A DNA stretch of 64,000 nt, from the NCBI GenBank assembly GCA_018857735.1, contig JABMCL010001622.1, positions 285,001 to 349,000 on the forward strand, in the 5' to 3' direction. Both the position numbers and the translations under genes were made by a program. Positions 56,231-64,000 of this stretch are shown here, piece by piece (within the stretch, counting starts at the first letter, position 1; each line of letters starts with the position of its first letter). Source of the stretch: Alviniconcha marisindica. Lineage: Eukaryota > Mollusca > Gastropoda > Provannidae. The notes beneath the pieces are model-generated. The model searched no databases. It worked only from the letters and a program-made list of their open reading frames with translations, and was not told the DNA's origin.

Positions 56231-58950
56231 AGAGGCTGGGGCCCAGGGGCTGCCTTGGCCATGGTCAGGCGAAACGGAAACAATGCTGAGTAATCATGCC
56301 ACTGTGCAGAACAACATCAAAACTTAAAGTGCAAAAGTGCAACGAAACCTGTATCGGAAATGCACCACACACCATTAACTGTGTCAGTCAACTTTTTCTC
56401 TCCTGACCCCAATATCGTAAAACCCCATATTTTAGGTTTCACTACCCCCATCTAAAAAAACAAAATTGGCCCAAGCCTGAACAGCAGCGATCATGTATTT
56501 AATACCATGCCAAATGCTGGGGAATTAATAGTAACAATCCTCTCAGACAGGAGGCAGCCTGAAGCATCCAGCGTGAAAGACCAGCAGAGGACAAACTATT
56601 CACCTGTAAGTGCTTGCCCTCTGAACCCCTTGTGTACAGGGGCCAAACAAATGGTTCACATGTGAGCAAAATGCATCGTGCACACCAACGGCAAATGCAG
56701 CACACGCCGCTGTGCTATCACGGAGATCATGAGTTTCATGAACAGTCAGTCACCTCCGTCATGATGGAGATCATGAGTTTCAAGAGCAGTCAGTCACCTA
56801 TCAGTTTTTTTGGTTTCTGTCTTTACAATAATTTCACAGTCAGCAGGTCTCCAGCTGAATGCATCAACAGTCACGAATGGAACTGAAGACGGAACAATCA
56901 CCTGGTGTCGCTGAAGAAAGGATTTAAAGATGGTATAAGGAGTTAAAGGTGGTAACAATGCCACCAGAGGAAGTGAGTGAAGAGAGATAATTTTTAAAAA
57001 AATGCACCAGCAGCACTGCCCACAGGAAATGCGGACACAACTTGAGACAATCCAATCATCATCAACATGATCAAACATCATTGACGTCACAAGCGTAACA
57101 GATATGGTGACAAAAAGACAGAATCAATAACAACACTGCTGGAGAATATAGCAAGACTGGTATGAATGTCATGACAGTGGTATCCATGGTACAAGTGTGC
57201 CAGGAAAAGGATTTCAATGGTACAACAGAACTGAGCGGTAAGGCAATAGTCTGATGAAGAAACAGGTGGGAGAGGAGGAAACCCATTTACACAGAACGAT
57301 GCAGGAGAACGGAATGAGAATAAATGAACAGCGGTTTCAACGATCTGCTTCACACTGGGCTGTCTCGCTGCAGACGGGAGGAAGTCAACAAACTGCTGTT
57401 TCTGTGAGTGACAGGTCAACAGGAAAGCATGCTGAATTTTCACAATTCACTTCTGGAGTGGTTCCTACTGGCGTTCCATTTCCTTTTCATAATTTAGCAG
57501 AAGAAAGTATTTTGCACAACCCACTTATCTCCAGCTTAGGCATTCATGTTCAAACCCAAATCAAAAAGAAAACACACAACAACTTTGCAAGCAAATTCCA
57601 CCAACAGAACTACAAATTCTTACCACCAAGAGCACACCTTTCCAAGTAGTATGGGGATAGTCCCGGACGACAGAAAGGAAAAGCAGAAAACAACAAGTCA
57701 AGCAGGCATAGGAAACGAAACGTGTTGGGGAAAGGAGACAAACTAGGAAGGATGGAAATTGGTTTTTAATGATGAGAAACTATGAGACTAAAGAAAATAA
57801 AAAAGAAGGAAGAAGAAAAGCTGGCAAAGGAAGTTCAAACATGGACAGGAAAATGAGAGTTCGGATGTAAACAGGAATGGGAGAATTCAAACATTGACAG
57901 GAAAGGAAGTGTTCAAACAAGGACAGAAACAGAAGAGTTCAAACTGTGTATGATTTACACAACACCATTTCGCTAACTTGTCAACAAAATACCCGTAACA
58001 AAGCAAATAAAATGAATTCAGATTTCTGCTTTGTGTCAGTTTTGTGCCTTAAAAAAAAAAAAAAAAAAAATCATCAGAAATGGTGGTACCAACAGCAGAC
58101 AACCAAAGATGATGTGATATGCATTCAGTTTATGAAGATTGGCTGCATCTCAACAAATGACTTGTCTTTAAAACACATAAACCAAAACCAGGTTTCACAT
58201 CCACAAGACATGTATAACAGATTTAAAAGAAGAAAAGCCAATGCTTTTATGACTCGCATTCAAAACAAAAAAATTATTTTTTAAACTCATGTGACCTTCA
58301 CAACAGTTCAAGCTCACCAAAGTGGCATGAATGTGTGAAGCTTGATACTGGTATTGATCACGCAGAGTTTCAAAGAGCTTGCTTGCGCAACACCAAAGAA
58401 TATACTACCAGTGAACTTTGCCAAGGCAGGAAAAATGCATCCTTTATCTTCTGTACATTAATGCTGATGCTACTTGAAGCTCCATGTTCATAATCACATC
58501 CATATTATATATATTTATAAACACACAAATGTATGTAACAGTCACACACAGACACTTAAATTTTTAAGAACTTGTAAAAAAAATGAAAAAGCTTTCATCC
58601 CTCTGCTGCTGCTGTGACCTTGAAATAAGATGGAGGTCACTAAATGTTAATGCGTAAAACTCAGTAAATATAACCGTCATGCAAAACTAATCACATCTGA
58701 AAATTCCAAGAAAATTCCAACGTCAAGCATTTGGATGCTGTTCAAGCAGCCTACCACTGATCACCATAAAGACCAACATTTCCCTTGAAGCAACTGAAAA
58801 AGGCAAAGTCCTCTTTCCACGGAATAATAATACAGCCCAGTGATCCTTCATGGACAGATACACAGGAATATGACCTCCTGCCCCCCCGACAACAAGAAGA
58901 ACAAAAACACCCCCCTGACAGGCTGTCGATGACCTCCCAGGCTGACGAGA
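56230..58950. other. Probable 3' UTR or downstream region of the minus-strand gene
   Basis: Contains a two-copy 50-bp repeat at 56722-56800 (GGAGATCATGAGTTTCA then the GCAGTCAGTCACCT phrase), degenerate ACAGGAAA-type repeats at 57830-57940, a poly-A tract at 58050-58070 and AT-rich sequence. No supported exon is seen. The stop of the USP34-like gene is at 58955, so part of this is likely its 3' UTR. Confidence 0.4.
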
Positions 58951-58954
58951 ATGA

Positions 58955-61483
58955 TCAAGAGGAGGCGGTTTTCTGCAGGATCTCCAGCAGCTGCTCGATG
59001 TTGAAGGCCACCCTGTCCACGAGATGTTTCTGGTTGGAGCCGGAGCTGGCCAAGGAGCCGCTGGACCCGCTGCCCCCCTCCTCGCTGCTCTCCCTGCTGC
59101 TGCCTCGCTCCAAGCGCTGCTGCTGCGACGACGTGCTGGGCCCCGCCTTGGCCCCGTCCTCGGCCCTCGGCTCCCTGGCGGAGGCGGCCCCGGCGGACTG
59201 GCCGCTGCTGGTGGAGTCGGGGCTGGAGCGACAGCTGGGGTGACTGGAGGAGCTGCCCGCCTGGCTGACGGAGGGAGAGCTTCTCTGGGACGTGCCCGGG
59301 GTCTCCTCCTGCTGCGGCTCGGGGCCCTTGCGCTCCTCCGCCGGGCAGGTCGTGTCCTTGCAGTCCTGGCCCTCAGGGATCCGTCCTGGGTCTCTGGGAC
59401 TGGACGCTGGGTTTTCTGCACCGTCGTCTGCCTCCGACTCCCGCAGCTTCTTGGGCGCTGGTCGGTCTGGAACCATTGTAAGGGCTTAACACTATGCTCA
59501 AAACATATTGCGTTACAATGCACACTTCACTGGTTGGTCTGGAACGACTGTAAGGACTAAATATTGAACATAATTTAGCCTCCTGTTTGCTAAAAGGATG
59601 TCCCGCCTCTTTCATATTCTTATACTGGGCAATGTTCTCCAAAGGAAGGTTTCTGGTTAGCTAATAATAATACTCTTTCACCCTTACCACTTGCAGAGTG
59701 TGAAAAACCTGAAAACAGGCCAGGTCAGAAGCCAACTACTGAAGCCGACACCAGTGAGTGCCAAGTGAACAATGTGGAGAAACCATGCCTCCACACTGAA
59801 GAGAGTCAACACTTGGATTAGAAAAGTGCACAAAAATCTGGACTGGAAACGCAACAGACGCATTCGCTATTTCCTGTCAATTTTTAATCTGCAACCATCC
59901 CTTGAAAAATAAAATAAAAATCAATAAAAAAAATCAGGTACATCGTTCATTGCATTAAACCTCTGTGGGCCATGCAAGAGGCCAAGATCGTCGGAGGGAG
60001 AGAGACAGAAAGAGAAACAGAGGAAGAAAGGAACAGCTCAAAGCTTCAGAAAAACAGCTGGTCTACCTTCCACATCGTCCACCCCTCCAGACACGCGTCG
60101 CTTCAGAGGCCCAGGGCTTGCTGCCGTCAGGTGACCTGAACCCTCGGCGCTTGGCATCGTGCACACCTCCACTGACTGCGAGGCTTCCATCACATCCACA
60201 CACATCACCTCCGCCTCAGCCTCGCTCTCCTTCTCTTCAGCGTCACCAACTCTGGCTTCACCGGCAGAACCAGAACCCACTTTGCCGGGATCCTGGCCAG
60301 CCAAGTCTTCAGCTTGCGGTGCCCCACTGTCTTCCTTGGCTTTTTCTCCACTACCTTTGGGTGCAGGCAAGGCGGGGTCTGCCTGAGACTCGGTGCTGCC
60401 GGAGGGTTTGGGGTCAGCGGAAAGGTCCTTAGAGGTTGTGGGGGAGTCCCCACCCTGAGGCTGACCCGCTGAAGAGGCCGCCCCGTCTTGAGCCTCCTCC
60501 ATCTTCACCTCGCTGTCGTCCACGTTGACGTCGTCTGCGGGTGACCGGGAGGCCCTGGCGGTGGCTGCGCGTCGCTGCTGGTCCTGCAGGCAGATGGCCA
60601 GGATCTGCTGCAGGCTCTCCACCAGCATGCGATTGACCGTCAGCTCTTTCTTGGCTGAGTACAGCAACAGCATGGCCCGCACGTCCTGCACACCCCACCA
60701 GCACAACATGTCACTGTAGGCACCACTCACATGTCATTGTAAACCCAACATCCTGCACACCCCACCCGCACAACACGTCACTGTAGGCACCACTCACATG
60801 TCATTGTAAACCCAACATCCTGCACACCCCACCAGCACAACATGTCACTGTAGGCACACTGCACTGTACAAACCTCTCACACCAAGTGAAAAATGCCAAC
60901 ATCCTGCACACCTTACTATCACACCCTGTCACTGTAGACACTTCATGGTTGCTGTAAACTGCCCACATCAAGCATCATGCAGACACCATGCACACATCAC
61001 CATCACAAAGTGTCAGTACAGACATACATGGTTGCTGTAAACTGCCCACTTCAAGTGTTACACAGACACTGACTGCAAACACAAATGTTAAACTGTGTGG
61101 CACTGATGTCTTCAAGACATAAAACAGTCCACAGTCGGTAGAGTAAAAGGATCAGTTAAGTTACTTGACAGTCGACACTGGGCACCTATGTAGCTGACAC
61201 ATCAGTGTGAAACAGCATGAGAATGAAAAACAAAGAAAAGTCTTGAGAAGTCAGGAATGTTCAAGTCATATAACAATATTAGAACTCTTTTTTTGTGTGT
61301 ATTTCTTTTTCTTACAGCATGCCTACATGTTTGAGTTCCCAAATGTCAGATTGCACATTATAATCTGATCCCCTGCTCCTCACTTCAGGTTTGGAGAGGA
61401 CTGGTAAAAATGAAGTCGAATGAATGAATGAAGGAGGCAATGACAATGACAGCCACAGGGAGATGCTCACAACAGAGATGGGT

Positions 61484-61514
<31 letters not shown>

Positions 61515-63895
61515 GGGCAGGGGCAACCCAACATACCCCGCCAATTCTGCTGAAGATGCCATCAAGATCCTTGTCAGAGCGCATGTTTTCCAGGGCAGCT
61601 TTTTCCGACACTGTGGCGGCCACCAGGCTGTCCAGGAAGGTCTTGGTCTGATCTTCTTTCTTGTCCCGCAATACCTTGGTGTGCACCTGCACAGGTAGCA
61701 ATGAATTCACCATACTGCTGACACACTCACTCACCTAGGTGTGCACCTGCACAGGTAGCAATGAATTCACCATACCACTGACACACTCCCACAGGTAGCA
61801 ATGAATTCACCATACCACTGACACACTCACTCACCTAGGTGTGCACCTGCACAGGTAGCAATGAATTCACCATACTACTGACACACTTTCACACGTAGCA
61901 ATGAATTCACCATACCACTAACACTCACTCACCTAGGTGTGCACCTGCACAGGTAGCAATGAATTCACTATACCACTGACACTCACTCACCTAGGTGCGT
62001 ACCTGCACAGGTAGCAATGAATTCACCCTACCACTGACACAATCACACACCTTGGTGTGTACCTGCACAGGTAGCAATGAATTCACCATACCACCAGACC
62101 TGCCTACCCATAAAAAGCCCTTTCAGGAAACTAGGGCCCAAAAACATGATTTCTCAGGAAATTTAAGGATTCTGTCAGGAATGCATCACATCGTCACGTA
62201 ACTGAATTTTATATCAAGATGTTCAGTGATCATTATCCCTAATATTTTCTACTTCTATCAACAACACTATTGCTGTAAATTGTAATGTACGTTATTAAAT
62301 ATACACGCCACTGTCCATGTCAATTGTCAGTCTTCTTGCACTCCTATCACCTAATCACTAATCAGTTTTACCCCTACTACTGCTTGAAAACATAACAGAT
62401 TGAAGATGTTTCTCCCTGTTGCTGGCCCCTCACACTGTGGCACTGACAAAACGTCCGACCTCACGGCTGCGGTTTCGTCGACAGTCCGCACGACAATCAG
62501 GAACAGTTTGCTTCCAGCGTCGTTACTGCCATCTGTGCTCACTGTGAAAGGTCTGTTTTTCATTCGTTGCGCCAAATTCGTTTTGCTATCTGCAGCAAGT
62601 TCTTGTAACATGGCTGTTGCCTTGCTGCGTCCACATTGTAGGCCGCGGGTGATTTCAGAGTCTGGAAACATCTCCTTGAGGGTTTTCGTGAATTTGTCGG
62701 CTGCCGACAAAGGCAGATTACTGTCCACGAGGGTTGTCACCAGTAACGCCTCCGCTCTTGTTGTTTTAAGCATAAGCGGAGTTTCCTTCTGCTTGAACAT
62801 TGAACTGACTGAAGGGCACGTCCTTCATAATTCTGCATATTCTTTGTGACGCTTGCACGCCACGTGCCTCTTGCAGTCATCGCGCCCGCCATGTCCAATG
62901 CTAAAGTCAAGTCGGCAAGTGCAACAGTAGCAGAAGGTTGCACCTTTCGTAGAAGGCTTTAGGACTGGCCAGTCGGTGGTGTAATCAAGTAGAAACTTCT
63001 GTAAAATCCTTGGCTTCTTGGCGTCTCGGTCTTGTCTAGGCGCTTCGCTCGTTCTCTTACTCGCCATCACGTTTCGCGAAATTTTCAAATCCAGCTCAAG
63101 CGGGAACGTAAAACGTATGGATCGGCTCATGCAAATAGGATTGCAACTAGACGAAACGAACTACAGACTCAGTTTTTCAGTTGACACTACGCATGCGCAA
63201 GTTATGCAAATGCTTCGGTGCAAGCGAACTAATACAAGTTCAGCGAAGGGGGGGGGGGGGGGGGGGGGGAAGAAAAACAAAAATCTGGCTGACTCGGCCA
63301 GCCAGCGGAAAGTTTGACCATGTCTCCGGAATGCCGTAGTTCGGGGTGTCTGTCCGGAAATATTACGGAGAGACCGGAAAGGTAGGCAGGTCTGTACCAC
63401 TGACTCACTCACCTAGGTGCGTACCTGCACAGGTAGCAATGAATTCACCATACCACTGACACAATCACTCACCTTGGTGTGCACCTGCACAGGTAGCAAT
63501 GAATTCATGACTTGCTCAGTTTACCGCACTGACATTATGCACACCATGACAATGGCATATTTATTTCAGCTAACTTGCCACTTCAATCTGTATTAGCTAA
63601 ATTCTTAGCCCAAATGGTCTCCCGGTCCACATAATCAAAAGGTGTGTGTGTGAGAGTGTGCAAGTGTGTGTGTGTGTGCATGCATGTGTGAGTGGCAGAT
63701 AGGTGCGTGTGGAGGTGGTGAGGGAGTGTAGTAACAAAAGTGCCTTCATACCATGGGGAAGAACTTGGTGAGGAAGTTGAAGATGTGGATGTTGTTGAGT
63801 GACATCCTCTCATCCAACAACACGGCATCACAGTAGTTGATGAAGTGTGGCGACTGACACAGCATCTGCACCAGGCTGCGGTCAGGGTCTGCGTT
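58955..63895 (-). CDS. USP34: Probable USP34 carboxyl-terminal exons (partial gene)
   Basis: Four minus-strand exons join in frame: 63895-63752, 61686-61537, 60685-60067, 59466-58955, coding the last ~474 residues of a larger protein that continues past the window edge. Ordered blocks are SLVQMLCQSPHFINYCDAV, NIHIFNFLTKFF, VHTKVLRDKKEDQTKTFLDS, RAMLLLYSAKKELTVNRMLV, ESLQQILAICLQDQQRR, then a long Glu/Ser/Pro-rich disordered tail ending NIEQLLEILQKTASS-stop. The helical part resembles the armadillo-like end of very large ubiquitin hydrolases. The USP34 name rests partly on position: human USP34 lies convergent with the AHSA2 locus. No catalytic domain is in the window. Another giant ubiquitin-pathway protein remains possible. 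Three of the four exons have tandemly duplicated acceptors. Confidence 0.6.
60686..60900 (-). repeat. 66-bp tandem repeat carrying the acceptor of exon 60685
   Basis: On the minus strand the true junction reads GGTGGGGTGTGCAG|GACGTG. Two or more clean upstream units carry GGTGGGGTGTGCAG|GATGTT then GGGTTTACAATG, and weaker copies extend to about 61030. The decoy acceptors are intact. The unit is 66 bp, a multiple of three. Confidence 0.85.
61482..61511. repeat. Poly-G tract near a USP34-like donor
   Basis: About 28 G on the plus strand, beginning about 26 bp into the intron after the donor of exon 61686-61537. Open frames reading poly-Gly or poly-Pro across it are artefacts. Confidence 0.95.
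61687..62094 (-). repeat. 60-bp minisatellite with acceptor plus possible 12-nt microexon (left part)
   Basis: Units read on the minus strand as TTCATTGCTACCTGTGCAG| GTGCACACCTAG |GTGAGTGAGTG. The true exon begins CTACCTGTGCAG|GTGCACACCAAGGT. Each of about seven units therefore carries an acceptor and, through the AAG to TAG and GTATTG to GTGAGT changes, a near-consensus donor 12 nt later. Variants ending CCAAGG persist near 62050. The array continues at 63401-63515 beyond a transposon. Confidence 0.85.
62095..63394 (-). mobile_element. hAT-like DNA transposon nested in the minisatellite
   Basis: The 1300-bp element has inverted termini CAGACCTGCCTACC (left 62095-62108; right 63381-63394). 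It is flanked by TACCAC on both sides (62089-62094 and 63395-63400), a 6-bp match against the 8 bp usual for hAT. It interrupts the 60-bp array, so the insertion postdates array growth. It encodes a broken transposase-related frame and a ~22-base poly-G run near 63248. Confidence 0.85.
62351..63067 (-). pseudogene. Truncated zinc-finger/hAT-like transposase
   Basis: From a start near 63067 the frame gives MASKRTSEAPRQDRDAKKPR, a CYCCTCRLDF...CKRHVACKRHKEY Cys/His cluster resembling a BED/TTF-type zinc finger, an in-frame TGA at 62827-62825, then MLKTTRAEALLVTTLVDSN and RPFTVSTDGSNDAGSKLF, a segment typical of hAT-derived proteins. It stops at 62351, well before any dimerisation domain. The internal stop and the truncation make it non-functional. 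Confidence 0.75.
63401..63515 (-). repeat. 60-bp minisatellite, right part after the transposon
   Basis: Two further units (CACCTAGGTGCGTACCTGCA and CACCTTGGTGTGCACCTGCA on the plus strand) belong to the array at 61687-62094. They resume exactly at the transposon target duplication. Confidence 0.85.
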
Positions 63896-63904
63896 CTGAC
63901 AACA

Positions 63905-64000
63905 TGGACAGTAAACATTCACAGGTCAGCGTTCTGACAACACAGACAGTAGAAGTGCACAGGTCAGCGTGCTGACAACATAGACAGCAGAAGTTCACAG
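63905..64000 (-). repeat. ~38-bp tandem repeat carrying the acceptor of exon 63895
   Basis: The true junction on the minus strand is GTTGTCAG|AACGCAGACC. The two upstream units visible before the window edge read GTTGTCAG|AACGCTGACC and GTTGTCAG|CACGCTGACC, each followed by TGTG. The acceptor AG is intact in both. The array runs off the window. Confidence 0.8.

Noticed and set aside
55523..56293. Several 130-230 residue frames on both strands with 14-residue repeats
   Set aside because: The 42-bp unit is a multiple of three, so frames stay open on both strands at once. No splice signals or family resemblance.
59024..59560. 178-residue plus-strand frame rich in Ala/Gly/Leu
   Set aside because: It is antisense to the GC-rich final exon of the USP34-like gene, which has matched splice phases.
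63161..63412. 83-residue minus-strand frame with poly-Pro/Phe
   Set aside because: Crosses a poly-G homopolymer and the end of the inserted transposon; not part of the broken transposase frame.

Overview
This is a gene-bearing piece of an animal nuclear genome. It has spliced genes with GT-AG introns of 0.1-4 kb, tRNA-derived SINEs, non-autonomous DNA transposons, a LINE 3' end, CA microsatellites, long poly-C/G tracts and many minisatellites. Gene content and repeat style suggest a lophotrochozoan, most likely a marine gastropod mollusc. The organism call is inference; nothing in the window proves it.

Layout: 1-5.4 kb holds SINE, MITE and minisatellite sequence. From 5.4 to 22.2 kb (+) lies PRPF39, a U1 snRNP-associated HAT-repeat splicing factor: 14 exons placed, amino-terminal exon(s) not found. 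From 19.85 to 32.59 kb a ~6.3-6.5 kb segment is present twice in tandem. Each copy holds the last three PRPF39 exons and the last exon of a convergent gene, DMAC2. The first copy completes PRPF39 and the second completes DMAC2, leaving a reciprocal set of orphan exons. From 31.8 to 36.2 kb (-) is DMAC2, and from 36.4 to 39.7 kb (+) its paralogue DMAC2L (ATP synthase factor B). The two are head to head, with proposed start codons 157 bp apart and identical intron phases. From 43.4 to 50.3 kb (+) is AHSA1/AHSA2-type activator of Hsp90 ATPase, with one apparent extra base in exon 6. From 50.35 to 58.9 kb is repeat-rich intergenic DNA with a PIF/Harbinger-like MITE. From 58.95 kb to the right edge (-) is the carboxyl end of a large gene, probably USP34. 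Its convergent position next to an AHSA gene recalls the human AHSA2P-USP34 pair.

The most unusual feature is a recurring architecture. At nine or more exon edges in three genes, the splice site and adjoining exon sequence are tandemly duplicated into the intron. Some copies are single and degenerate. Others have grown into minisatellites carrying tens of splice-acceptor copies, most strikingly upstream of the PRPF39 terminal exon. Whether these decoy sites are used is unknown. PRPF39 is itself a U1-associated factor that affects 5' splice-site choice, so the pattern merits RNA-level checking. I saw no prokaryotic features, CRISPR array or operon.
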